From an uncultured Lachnospiraceae bacterium (lineage in GTDB: Bacteria > Bacillota > Clostridia > Lachnospirales > Lachnospiraceae), in assembly GCA_910579085.1 (NCBI GenBank), contig CAJTRU010000002.1, forward strand, positions 119,927 through 133,870: a stretch of DNA of 13,944 nt, in the 5' to 3' direction. Position numbers and translations under genes: made by a program. Below, one piece after another: positions 1 to 8,108 of this stretch. The notes under the pieces were generated by a model. That model made no database searches and was not told where the DNA came from. It saw nothing but the letters and a program-made list of their open reading frames with translations. Position 1 is the first letter of the stretch, and every line of letters begins with the position of its first letter.

Positions 1-37
1 TAGCTGCTGATAAAGATAAAACTGAAAGGAAAAATAC

Positions 38-778
38 ATGAATTTAAGAAAAGAATGGTATGAGCAGGAACTAATAAAAAGTGAAGAAGCAGTAGCACAC
101 CGCTCATTAGAAGAGGAATATTCATTTTACCATGCTGTCAGTTCTGGTGATATGGATTTTGTACAGGAAAACTGCCGCCAGGATACATTTACTAATCCTG
201 AAGGTATGGGAATTCTTTCTACAAACAGCTTAACAAACTTAAAATATCATTTTGTTATTACTGTAGCTATGATTACAAGACAGTGTGTAACAGCCGGAAT
301 GGAATTAGAACAGGCTTACCGTTTAAGTGATTTTTATATTTTAAAAATGGATTCCTGCACATCTGTAGAAACAATATCACAGCTCCACCACAGCATGGCT
401 CTTGATTTTACTGGAAAAATGGCTCTTGTCAAGAAAAGTTCTGCAATATCAAAACCTGTTGTTATATGCATGAATTTTATTTACAGCCACTTAAACACAA
501 GAATTACAGTACAGGTTCTTTCCGAATATACAGGGCTTTCTGCCAGCTATCTCTCAAGGCTGTTTAAAAAAGAACTTGGGATTTCAATTAGTGACTATAT
601 TTTAGAAAAGAAAATAGAAAAATCGGAAAACCTGCTTAAATATTCTGATTACAGCCTTATTGATATTGCCAATTACCTGGCTTTTTCTTCACAAAGCCAT
701 TTTATACAGACATTTAAGAAAGCAGTAGGGATAACGCCTAATAAATACCGCAACCAGTATTATCATCCTTCATGGTAA
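38..778 (+). CDS. AraC-family transcriptional regulator with helical N-terminal domain
   Basis: A DNA-binding regulator of 246 residues. The C-terminal third carries the two helix-turn-helix motifs of the AraC/XylS family: the first at about residues 158-181 (LSEYTGLSASYLSRLFKKEL), the second at about 206-238, ending in the family signature GITPNKYR. The N-terminal part (about 25-130) is helical, with the phrase EQAYRLSDFYILK. From memory, this module occurs in many Lachnospiraceae AraC proteins, usually behind a cupin domain that is absent here. An in-frame stop at 8-10 limits upstream extension, and AAGGA lies 7-8 nt before the ATG, so the start is good. The gene converges on the lichenase gene, so it may regulate the beta-glucan genes, but nothing in the sequence proves this. 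Its ligand is unknown. Family assignment is secure. Confidence 0.93.
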   Translation: MNLRKEWYEQELIKSEEAVAHRSLEEEYSFYHAVSSGDMDFVQENCRQDTFTNPEGMGILSTNSLTNLKYHFVITVAMITRQCVTAGMELEQAYRLSDFYILKMDSCTSVETISQLHHSMALDFTGKMALVKKSSAISKPVVICMNFIYSHLNTRITVQVLSEYTGLSASYLSRLFKKELGISISDYILEKKIEKSENLLKYSDYSLIDIANYLAFSSQSHFIQTFKKAVGITPNKYRNQYYHPSW

Positions 779-797
779 ATCTTTAAATATTTTTTAA

Positions 798-841
798 ACA
801 GGCAGCATATACGGATATATCTTTAACCCGTTATGCTGCCC
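798..841. terminator. Stem-loop between convergent AraC and lichenase genes
   Basis: A 9-bp perfect stem (GGCAGCATA at 801-809 pairing with TATGCTGCC at 832-840) extends by three more pairs across a one-base bulge, with a 22-nt loop. It lies between two converging genes and could end transcription from either side. On the minus strand it is followed only by a mixed A/T tract, so it is not a textbook terminator for the lichenase transcript. An RNA-stability role is an alternative. Confidence 0.5.
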
Positions 842-864
842 TGTTATGGCAAAATAACATTTTT
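842..864 (+). terminator. Short rho-independent terminator after AraC gene
   Basis: TGTTAT (842-847) pairs with ATAACA (854-859) around a 6-nt loop and is followed by five T residues (860-864). The stem is AT-rich and weak alone, but it sits directly behind the larger hairpin at 798-841, and the pair together makes a reasonable terminator for the plus-strand regulator gene. Confidence 0.45.
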
Positions 865-869
865 ATAAT

Positions 870-1601
870 TTATACTGGGTCATATGCAATCCAGTCATAT
901 GATGCCGTAAGACCGGTTTTTCCATCATAAGCCCCAAGCCAGTCATCCACGTTAATTCCTGGCCATATATTAAGCATTATTTTTCCTGGATTAGAAGGAA
1001 TATTGCTGTATGCCCTGTATACTTCTTTTTCATCTACAAGCCACGCAATATAACCCGGCTGCCAGTTTATTGCATATGTATGGAATTCCTTTGATGCATC
1101 AAACCCTAAGTTATATAAGTATTCATGGTTTCCTTCACCATTTGTATAATAGTTAAACTGCACTTTTGTTGTATCCTTGCCAAGAAACTCAATATCAATC
1201 TCATCCCACGGAGTACCATCAGATGGCCCTGTGTATGTAAAGAATGAAGAAACTATGCCAGGATTTTTTGCTGGTTTCATGCGTACCTGGTACAGCCCGT
1301 ACCCAAACTTATCTTTTGTACGGTATTCAGCACCAGCATAAGGTTTAGAGCCGGAATTCCAGTCATTTGTTATTGACAAATCCAGCAGCCCGTTATTAAT
1401 ATTGGCATTATATGCCCTCCAGGTGCAGTTAAACATCCCTTCATTGCTCCAGCCATCTGCTTTTTCCCAGAATTGTGTGTTATAACTGTCAAACCCGTCA
1501 CCAAAATGTGTAGTAATTGCAGCTTCTGTCCTTATAGGTGAAAACACTACCATTAATGTACCCAGTGCTGCACATGCAAATTTTTTAAAACTTTTTTTCA
1601 T
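870..1601 (-). CDS. Secreted GH16 lichenase (endo-beta-1,3-1,4-glucanase)
   Basis: Hydrolyses beta-1,4 bonds next to beta-1,3 bonds in mixed-linkage glucans such as lichenan and cereal beta-glucan, outside the cell. The protein is 243 residues. MKKSFKKF plus a hydrophobic stretch to about residue 27 (ending near TEAA) is a signal peptide. The mature part closely resembles Bacillus lichenases along its whole length. The GH16 active site WDEIDIEFLG is intact, with E134 as nucleophile, D136, and E138 as acid/base. Other family blocks seen are MFNCTWRA, GIVSSFFTYTG and DDWLG. The start at 1601 is chosen because AGGAGG (1615-1610) lies 8 nt upstream; a longer open frame to 1673 lacks this and would mask the signal peptide. 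No anchor or extra binding module is present. It is the last gene of the minus-strand set, 171 nt after the GH94 gene, a gap that may hold its own promoter. Cys59 lacks the disulfide partner found in Bacillus enzymes (Gly90 here). Confidence 0.96.
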   Translation of the reverse strand: MKKSFKKFACAALGTLMVVFSPIRTEAAITTHFGDGFDSYNTQFWEKADGWSNEGMFNCTWRAYNANINNGLLDLSITNDWNSGSKPYAGAEYRTKDKFGYGLYQVRMKPAKNPGIVSSFFTYTGPSDGTPWDEIDIEFLGKDTTKVQFNYYTNGEGNHEYLYNLGFDASKEFHTYAINWQPGYIAWLVDEKEVYRAYSNIPSNPGKIMLNIWPGINVDDWLGAYDGKTGLTASYDWIAYDPV

Positions 1602-1772
1602 ATTCAATACCTCCTGGAATTTATAATTAAAATTTTTGCCACAACGACTTTTTAAAAACAGGATAATTTCCACCCATTATTTACGGGCAGGTTTTGCGTG
1701 CCAGATGCCATCAATTATTCCGTTAAAGGGGCACTAAAAACCATATGTCACCCAATAACTGTTATAATAGCG

Positions 1773-4484
1773 TTATGCGTTTACAGGCCCAAGTTCTATA
1801 ATAATCTTGTGTTCTGTACATGCAAGCTGCGCTAACTGTTCCCTGTCCAGGGTTGCTGCCCCGTTACAGCATTTTAATGCATCTGTCCCATCACAAACGG
1901 CTTTTTTTATTGTATATTCCCCATAAGTTAATTTCTGTGGGTTTTTATATGTAATATCAAACTTCCTGCCTGCAAAATAAAGGCTGATACCTGCATTTCC
2001 TTCTGTATCAAACTGTTCTTTTAATAGTTTAGGGCTTATTACCATGCTGCCCATTACCCCGTGCACTCCAAATACTTCTGTAACAACTGTAAGCATGTAC
2101 CAGCTTGCCGCCCCTGTTAAATAATTATAAAGGCCTCTTCCCCCGTTATTAAAATACTCAGGAATTCCTGGATATATCCTGCTTGTGTCAAAATTTAATG
2201 CTGTATCTGCAAGTGCCTGTAATGACTTATACCCTTCTTTGGCAAAGCCTCTCTGGTACAGTGCGTTTGCAAACATTACTGACATATGTGAAAAAACAGC
2301 CCCGTTTTCCTTTTCACCATATGCAAAACCAAACATCCTGCCCATATTAAATTTTTCTTCTTCAAAATCAGTATTTAAACGGTAGCCGCCAATTTCTTTA
2401 TTAAAGAGGTATCTGTCTGCACTCTGGCAGATTTTTTCTACCTGCCAGTCTTCTGCTGTCCCTCCCATAATTGCAAATACCTGGCTTGTAAGTACCATTT
2501 TTGCTTTTCCTTCTGAAAAGCCTTCTAACGGCTGGCTGTCATTATCATAATAACCATTAAACCATCCTCCGTTATTACTGTCTGTAATCCACTCTGTATT
2601 ACGTATATGTTCTTTTATCCATTCTGCTTTGTGCCTTAAATTTGTGGCAATATCATGTAAACTGGCTTTTATCTTGTTCCCGCTTATATTATGGCTGCAT
2701 GAGAGAGTATATTCTTTTAAAAGTTCCTGTTTTGCAGAAGTATCATTATACAGTTCTGTACTGTCCTTCAATAGAACCTGGATTTCTTCCAGAAGTTCTG
2801 CCTGCTCCCATCCATACTCTTCTTCAAGGGTTGTAAGCAGTTCTGCCATCTGTGACAGGTTTCCTGCATATGCACATGTAAATGCCACACTTTCCCCGTT
2901 TTCCTCTGCCATATCCATTGCGTCATTCCAGTCTGCCCCACGGAGCATTATATGGTTATGTGCACCTGTTTCATAAAATGCACATAAATGCTGTAAAAGC
3001 AGGTGTTCCAGTATGCTCCCTTCATATATGCTGCCATCTTCACATCTCTGTTTTAAGCCATAACCTGCATCCCAGAGACCATCAATGTTTCTTCCTCTCT
3101 CCTGCTGCCCGTCTTTAAAATAACACACCTTTTCTTTTAATATATCTGCATCGCCTGTCTGGCCGATATATAATCTTGTAGTTATAAAAGGCCAGACACC
3201 ATGGTCCATCCACACACGTGCAATTCCATTCCTGTCCGCAATAAATTCCCCTTGTTTTGCACCTATTATTGTGGCATTTGTCCCGTCAACCCTTACACCG
3301 CCATAGTTATCAATAATCATCTGGCGTACACCGCCCGGGTCCATAATTAAGAGTGAAAGGCAGTCCTGCCATAAATCACGCCATCCCCTGCCTCCTCTTC
3401 CATAATCATGGTGCGGAAGGAATGAACAGCCATAAATCCTTCTTAATACTGGCTGGAAACTTACCCACCGCATAAGGCTGTCAAACCTGCTGTTTCCTGT
3501 ATAATACCTGGCATTTACCTTTTCCTGCCAGAAGGCTTTTACTTCTTCAAGCGCTTTTTCTGCCTTTTCTGAGGTCTGGTATTCCATAAGGATATCTTCT
3601 ATTCTTTCTTCATTAGCTGTAATTCCCATTATTACTATATACGAAACCGTTTCATCCGGGTTTAGTGTAACTGGCTGGAAACGTATCCCGCCCATTGCCT
3701 CTTTACCTTCAAAACTGCTTCCGCCAGGAACACCTGCCTGGTTCTTTATAACCTTGCCTGGATGTGTAAAAGTGCCTCCATCCTCCAGGTAATCTTCCAC
3801 AACTGGATAAAAACTTTCTGGCTTCCCGCCTCTGCCTGTAACTCCGCATACAAAATATGTTAAATTGTTTTTCTGGTGTCCCCTTTCATCAAATGAAAGT
3901 GAAGGTTTTACATATACCCCGTATTCTGTTGTCCTAATCCTGTGCAGGAGTGAAGTAACATGCCTGTGGTCTCTTATATTATCTGCACTTCTGCCAAAAA
4001 CTGGTATTGCCGCCACTGGTGTGGTTTTCTTTGCTGTACTGCCTGTATTCCTGATTTCTACATACATTATTTCTACATCATGCTTTAATGGCACAAATGA
4101 TGTAACTTTAGCTTCAAGCTGGTATTTTTCAGACTTTCTGGTAACAGACTGCCACATAAAACCAGCTTCCAGGCTGCTTTTATCCTGGAGTCCCGTAAAT
4201 TTCTTACATTCTTCTTCTGCTGACGCACCAGTTACAGACCATGCACCAGTATCTTCCACAATACACCAGAAATTTCTGGATGAGCGGTTATTATGCAGGT
4301 TTTCTATACTGGCTGGCTCTAAAAGGAAAGAATTCTGGCTGGTCTTGCTATCTCCCCCAAGGCATGGTGACAAAGAACTCTTAATACCATTTCCGCCCGC
4401 CACTGGAAAATACAGCCCACTGTAATTTTCTGGCTGGTCTATGGAAAATGTGCCATCCTTGTCTAAAAAACGTATTGTTTCCAT
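1773..4484 (-). CDS. GH94 glycoside phosphorylase, possibly laminaribiose phosphorylase-like
   Basis: A cytosolic phosphorylase of 903 residues with no signal peptide, expected to cleave a beta-glucoside with phosphate to release alpha-glucose 1-phosphate. Seen in order: an N-terminal beta-sandwich (about 20-290, with YFPVAGGNG, HNNRSSRNFW and GAWSVTG), a helical linker, then an (alpha/alpha)6 barrel. The barrel carries GRGWRDLWQD at 365-374 and GADWNDAMDMA at 516-526; the DWND block provides the general-acid Asp of GH94. AAGGAGG lies 9 nt before the ATG at 4484, which decides the start over an upstream in-frame Met at 4544 inside the receptor gene. It follows the receptor gene by 28 nt and precedes the lichenase. 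Length and N-terminal motifs seem closer to laminaribiose-type enzymes than to cellobiose (about 810 aa) or cellodextrin phosphorylases. Substrate is inferred; beta-1,2 or other beta-gluco-oligosaccharides remain possible. Confidence 0.9.
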   Translation of the reverse strand: METIRFLDKDGTFSIDQPENYSGLYFPVAGGNGIKSSLSPCLGGDSKTSQNSFLLEPASIENLHNNRSSRNFWCIVEDTGAWSVTGASAEEECKKFTGLQDKSSLEAGFMWQSVTRKSEKYQLEAKVTSFVPLKHDVEIMYVEIRNTGSTAKKTTPVAAIPVFGRSADNIRDHRHVTSLLHRIRTTEYGVYVKPSLSFDERGHQKNNLTYFVCGVTGRGGKPESFYPVVEDYLEDGGTFTHPGKVIKNQAGVPGGSSFEGKEAMGGIRFQPVTLNPDETVSYIVIMGITANEERIEDILMEYQTSEKAEKALEEVKAFWQEKVNARYYTGNSRFDSLMRWVSFQPVLRRIYGCSFLPHHDYGRGGRGWRDLWQDCLSLLIMDPGGVRQMIIDNYGGVRVDGTNATIIGAKQGEFIADRNGIARVWMDHGVWPFITTRLYIGQTGDADILKEKVCYFKDGQQERGRNIDGLWDAGYGLKQRCEDGSIYEGSILEHLLLQHLCAFYETGAHNHIMLRGADWNDAMDMAEENGESVAFTCAYAGNLSQMAELLTTLEEEYGWEQAELLEEIQVLLKDSTELYNDTSAKQELLKEYTLSCSHNISGNKIKASLHDIATNLRHKAEWIKEHIRNTEWITDSNNGGWFNGYYDNDSQPLEGFSEGKAKMVLTSQVFAIMGGTAEDWQVEKICQSADRYLFNKEIGGYRLNTDFEEEKFNMGRMFGFAYGEKENGAVFSHMSVMFANALYQRGFAKEGYKSLQALADTALNFDTSRIYPGIPEYFNNGGRGLYNYLTGAASWYMLTVVTEVFGVHGVMGSMVISPKLLKEQFDTEGNAGISLYFAGRKFDITYKNPQKLTYGEYTIKKAVCDGTDALKCCNGAATLDREQLAQLACTEHKIIIELGPVNA

Positions 4485-4506
4485 TTTAATTGTCCTCCTT
4501 AATACT

Positions 4507-4515
4507 ATTATATCA
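4507..4515 (-). promoter_or_regulatory. Possible internal extended -10 promoter before GH94 gene
   Basis: On the minus strand the end of the receptor gene reads TGATATAAT, an exact extended -10 element (TGnTATAAT), about 23 nt before the phosphorylase start codon. No good -35 box is seen at 16-18 nt. The site overlaps a copy of ATCTGATAT, a word also found twice in the divergent intergenic region. It could let the enzyme genes be expressed apart from the receptor genes, but chance occurrence in AT-rich DNA is possible. Confidence 0.3.
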
Positions 4516-7044
4516 GATATGGAAATTCCCAATCTGTGCTGCAAGCTCTTCTGCTGAATTTGTCAGTTCTTCAGATTCCTTAGCTACAGTTTCACTGCTC
4601 TCCATAAGCCTGTCTGCCTGTTCCACAAGCATATCTGAAGAACCAAGGATTTCCTGTGAACTGGCTGCCTGTTCTTCGGAAATTGCTGCAACATTCCTTG
4701 CAACATCCTCTACCTGGTCTACTTTCTGTATCATGTTTTGTACCAGGTGTCCTGTTTCCTCAATGTTTTCAAAAATAACATCAAATGTATTTACTGCATT
4801 TCCAATAAGCACACTGCTGCTGCCAATGCTTTTTACGCTGTTATTTGCCTGGTGCACAACGTCTTGTACGGATGTTTTTATTTCCAGTACAAGCCTGTCA
4901 ATATGCTGCACTGAATCCACACTTGTCTGCGCAAGTTTGCCTATCTCCAGTGCCACAACTGCAAACCCTTTTCCTGCATCTCCTGCACGTGCTGCCTCAA
5001 TTGAAGCATTTAATGACAGCAGGTTTGTTTCATCTGCTATCCCTGCAATTACTCTTGTAATATTAGTAATCTCCTCTGATGTCCTGCCTACTTCATCAAT
5101 AGCAGCCTGAAGTTTATTTACTGAACTGTTTATATCCTGCATAGCGCTGCTTACATCCTGCATGGCTTCCTTGCCAATCTGGGAAACATCTACAGTTTCT
5201 TTCATTTTGCTGTTTACACCACCTCCATCTTCTTTTGTTTCCTCTACAAGCATTGCCAGTGTCGTTGCACTTTGTGCAATTTCCCCTACAGACTGTGAAA
5301 GCTGCTCTACCGTATTATTAAGTTCTTTCATTGATGCGTTCTGTTCTTTGGAAGCATGGAACATCTGTCCTGATACGTCTTTGCTGTTATCTGCCTGTTT
5401 ATGTAATTTATCTGAAACATTGTCTATTGAAGCAATCATCGCAGACATTGTAGCGATAAATTTTTCCACACATCTGCCCATTACACCGATTTCATCATTG
5501 CTTTTTGTATGGCTTGAAACTGTAAAATCACCACTTGTCATGGTTTTAATAACATCTGTCAGTTTCTTTACAGGATTTATTACAATATGGATAATACGTT
5601 CAAACAGTACCATCATTACCAGTATTGAAATAACCCCAAACAGTGCCATAATATTTCTTATAAAGTCTAAATCCTGGTAAATTGTTTTTGAAGGCACATA
5701 GGACACAAGCACCCAGTCTGTACCATTTACCTTTTCAAAAACTGACATGTTTCCATCTATTTCAGCTATGCCAAGGCTGCCCTGCGCAATTCTTCTGCCT
5801 GCTTCTTTCATAAAACGGCTGTCCATTCCATCTAATGGTTTAGAAATTAAAGACGGGTCACGTGAAGCAATAACTGTATTATTTTTCATATCTACCAGGA
5901 ATGATTCAGCGTTTTCCATTTTCACAAAACTGTTTACATATACACTGATTTTATCAAGTGATAAATCTGCGGAAATTACATATACACTGTCATCATCTGA
6001 CCTTAACATTCCACATGCGCTTATAACCTGTTCTCCATTGTCATTAGTATAAGCATTAGTAAACCCCATATTTACCCTGCAAAGGGCATCTTTAAACCAC
6101 TCAGCCTGCACTACACTGGCGTCACCATTATCCTTGCTGCCCATGCTGCCATCCTGGACACTGGTTTCTATAAGTGACACATTGCTTATACTGACACCTG
6201 CTGCTGAACCCATAGCCCCAAGGTTAAACTCCAGCCTGCCATTGGCATCATCACTGCCTTCCATAGTAAATTCATATGTAAATGTCTGTTTATTCTTTGA
6301 CAGGTTTACTTCTGTATCTTCAAGATAACGCTGGTAATCCCTGTCTGGCGCTGATATCCCTGTCTTTATAATTCTTTCTTTGTCAGCATAAGCGTCAAAG
6401 CTCAGCTTGTATGACGCACCTGATTTTATTGGAACTCCTGCCTGTACAAGCTGTATACTGTAATCAGCAGTCCCTTCGCTGGATGTACTGATATAAACTT
6501 CACCATCCCTTATACTGGCATCCCCTTCACCTTCAAGGGCTGTATAGAACTGCCATATGCCATTATCACCAAGCCCGCCATTATTCTTAAACTTTCCGTC
6601 TTTTATATAATTACCCTGGCTGTCAGGCTCACGCATCTGTGCACCTGCACCACGCCTGGAACCTTCATGCCCTTTATAGATTTTGCCTTTCATGTCTGCA
6701 ATATATATACCACCTGGAAAGTTGCTGTTAAACCCATAATACGCATCCAGAAAAGACTGTAACTGTTTTTCATCTAAATTAGTCCATTCAAGTGCCTGCT
6801 TTGCCATGCCAAAAGAGGACAGGTTCTTATCAAGCCATTGTTCAATTTCAGAAGCCTGGCTTTCCACAGATGTTTTTAACAGTTTCTGGGCATCTGACTG
6901 TACAACCCTTTTTGAAACATAATATGAAAGGCCTATAAGTACAACAATTATAACTGCCATAACAGGCAATATAATTCCAAGCAGCTTAGTTTTAATGGAA
7001 ATAAATTTTTTATGTTCTTGTTTACTTTCCTTTGTTTTATTCAT
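4513..7044 (-). CDS. Methyl-accepting chemotaxis protein with dCache-like sensor and inserted CBM4/9-type module
   Basis: A transmembrane chemoreceptor of 843 residues. Segments in order: cytoplasmic N-terminus; TM1 (about 20-43); extracellular sensor (about 45-460); TM2 (about 462-482); HAMP (about 483-535, with NPVKKLTDVI, GDFTV and DEIG); and a long signalling coiled coil. The hairpin tip (about 657-705) has DETNLLSLNASIEAARAG and GKGFAVVA. The sensor starts like a dCache domain (long helix, then GGIYIADMKGKIYKG) and resumes after the insert at AEWFKDAL, with FLVDMKNNTVIAS in the second lobe. Residues about 146-296 form a separate domain that reads as a CBM4/9 carbohydrate-binding module. 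AGGAGG lies 6 nt before the ATG. It follows the binding-lipoprotein gene by 34 nt and precedes GH94 by 28 nt, so co-transcription is very likely. A receptor for beta-glucan or its fragments is inferred. Confidence 0.95.
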   Translation of the reverse strand: MNKTKESKQEHKKFISIKTKLLGIILPVMAVIIVVLIGLSYYVSKRVVQSDAQKLLKTSVESQASEIEQWLDKNLSSFGMAKQALEWTNLDEKQLQSFLDAYYGFNSNFPGGIYIADMKGKIYKGHEGSRRGAGAQMREPDSQGNYIKDGKFKNNGGLGDNGIWQFYTALEGEGDASIRDGEVYISTSSEGTADYSIQLVQAGVPIKSGASYKLSFDAYADKERIIKTGISAPDRDYQRYLEDTEVNLSKNKQTFTYEFTMEGSDDANGRLEFNLGAMGSAAGVSISNVSLIETSVQDGSMGSKDNGDASVVQAEWFKDALCRVNMGFTNAYTNDNGEQVISACGMLRSDDDSVYVISADLSLDKISVYVNSFVKMENAESFLVDMKNNTVIASRDPSLISKPLDGMDSRFMKEAGRRIAQGSLGIAEIDGNMSVFEKVNGTDWVLVSYVPSKTIYQDLDFIRNIMALFGVISILVMMVLFERIIHIVINPVKKLTDVIKTMTSGDFTVSSHTKSNDEIGVMGRCVEKFIATMSAMIASIDNVSDKLHKQADNSKDVSGQMFHASKEQNASMKELNNTVEQLSQSVGEIAQSATTLAMLVEETKEDGGGVNSKMKETVDVSQIGKEAMQDVSSAMQDINSSVNKLQAAIDEVGRTSEEITNITRVIAGIADETNLLSLNASIEAARAGDAGKGFAVVALEIGKLAQTSVDSVQHIDRLVLEIKTSVQDVVHQANNSVKSIGSSSVLIGNAVNTFDVIFENIEETGHLVQNMIQKVDQVEDVARNVAAISEEQAASSQEILGSSDMLVEQADRLMESSETVAKESEELTNSAEELAAQIGNFHI
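6157..6609 (-). other. Domain: CBM4/9-like carbohydrate-binding module inside the chemoreceptor
   Basis: Encodes receptor residues about 146-296. The pattern matches the jelly-roll CBM4/9 family consensus as I know it: KDGKFKNN at the start (the usual NGDF-type entry), then IWQFYT, GEGDASIRDGEVYI, YSIQLVQAGVPIKSGASYKL, FDAYADKERII, FTYEFTM, LEFNLGA and the closing strand VSISNVSLIE. CBM4 members bind beta-glucans or xylan in secreted glycanases. Here it sits in a loop of the membrane-distal sensor lobe, with dCache sequence continuing on both sides. The boundaries are approximate. Family assignment is from motif recognition, not a profile search. Confidence 0.8.
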
Positions 7045-7078
7045 AAGACACCTCCTGGATTTTTATAAAAGGCATGGA

Positions 7079-8053
7079 TTACTGGTATTCTGCCACATTA
7101 TTTATATCTACCTTTTCAAATGGCAGCAATATATATTTTCCATCTTCTGAAGCACCTTCCATTTCTCTTGTGCCTTTGCCTTCTGCCAGGTTTGCTGCTG
7201 CTTTTACTGCTGTTTCTATCTGGGCGGACATTGGCTGGAATACTGTAAAATCCATTCTTCCACCAGCAATAGCCTCACATCCGCCAGCAGATGCATCCAC
7301 GCCAAGAAATAATACAGGCTCTGTATTTATCCCTGCCTCCTCAAAAGCGGAAACAGCACCAATAGCCATATCATCATTATTTGCCGCCACACAGTCTGCC
7401 TGCCTTCCTGTTTTAAGGAACATGCCTGTAAGCTCTTTGGCAATATCTTCATTCCAGTTTGCATTGTCTTCAAATACATAATTAATTTTCTTCCCGCTTG
7501 CACCAAGCGTCTGTTTCAGCCCCTCAGTCCTTCCAATTGTACCAGAAGCATCTTTCGGGCCTTTAAGTATTACAACGTTAATTTCATCTTTAGCAGCAAA
7601 TTTTTCTAAAATATATTCTGCCTGGTACTGTCCTGCCATAAATTCATCTGATGCTACATAAATATATTTATCTTTAGCTAACTGTCCTTCTGGAGGCGCA
7701 TTATTAATAAATACAACTGGTACATCCCCTGCGGCGGCCTTTATTTCAACCGCAATATCAGGTGACACAAGGCCACATAAAAAAACATCTGTCCCTTCTT
7801 TAAGTGCACCTTTTACCTGTGCAACCTGTGTTTCAACAGAATTTTCTGCATAGCCTGCATCAAAGCTGGAACCATTTGCTTCCGCCTGTTCCTTAAGCTG
7901 GTTAGCCCATCCTTCATAATAATCACCACTTTCAATTGCAGTATAATAGATTTTTGTCCCGCTACTGCCAGACTGGTCTTTATTCTGGCATCCGCTTGTT
8001 AATAAAACAGAAACTGCCGCTGCCATAAACAATGCTTTTGTTCTTTTTACCAT
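7079..8053 (-). CDS. Sugar-binding lipoprotein, LacI/ribose-binding fold (Peripla_BP_4 type)
   Basis: A surface-anchored binding protein of 324 residues. The N-terminus has basic residues, a hydrophobic run and the lipobox LLTSGC with the lipidated cysteine at 22. The remainder follows the two-lobe fold of ribose/galactose-type binding proteins: KIYYTAIESGDYYEGW, VPVVFINNAPP, YVASDEFMAGQYQAEYI, then ANNDDMAIGAVSAFEEAG, LGVDASAGGCEAI and MDFTVFQP. This family usually binds monosaccharides and serves ABC importers or chemoreceptors. The ATG at 8053 is preferred over an in-frame GTG at 8062; both have only weak ribosome sites (GGGTG), so the start is uncertain by three codons. It is the first gene of the minus-strand set, 34 nt before the CBM-bearing receptor. 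No permease or ATPase gene is present, so it may deliver ligand to the receptor. The ligand is unknown. Confidence 0.92.
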   Translation of the reverse strand: MVKRTKALFMAAAVSVLLTSGCQNKDQSGSSGTKIYYTAIESGDYYEGWANQLKEQAEANGSSFDAGYAENSVETQVAQVKGALKEGTDVFLCGLVSPDIAVEIKAAAGDVPVVFINNAPPEGQLAKDKYIYVASDEFMAGQYQAEYILEKFAAKDEINVVILKGPKDASGTIGRTEGLKQTLGASGKKINYVFEDNANWNEDIAKELTGMFLKTGRQADCVAANNDDMAIGAVSAFEEAGINTEPVLFLGVDASAGGCEAIAGGRMDFTVFQPMSAQIETAVKAAANLAEGKGTREMEGASEDGKYILLPFEKVDINNVAEYQ

Positions 8054-8108
8054 AATACACACCCATTCATATATTTATTTTTAATAATATTACCTCTTTT
8101 AAAAATGT

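Noticed and set aside
1602..1673. Longer N-terminus for the lichenase starting at 1673
   Set aside because: It would place 24 extra residues before a typical signal peptide, and the AGGAGG sits inside that extension, 8 nt before the ATG at 1601.
1602..1772. Strong independent promoter or catabolite-repression (cre) site before the lichenase
   Set aside because: A TATAAA-like box exists on the minus strand near 1623, but the matching -35 is poor, and I found no convincing cre-like palindrome.
3865..5110. Plus-strand open frames of 186 and 206 residues opposite the phosphorylase and receptor genes
   Set aside because: They lie wholly or mostly antisense to strongly supported genes, are rich in Ser/Cys/Leu as expected from reversed codon bias, and have no domain motifs.
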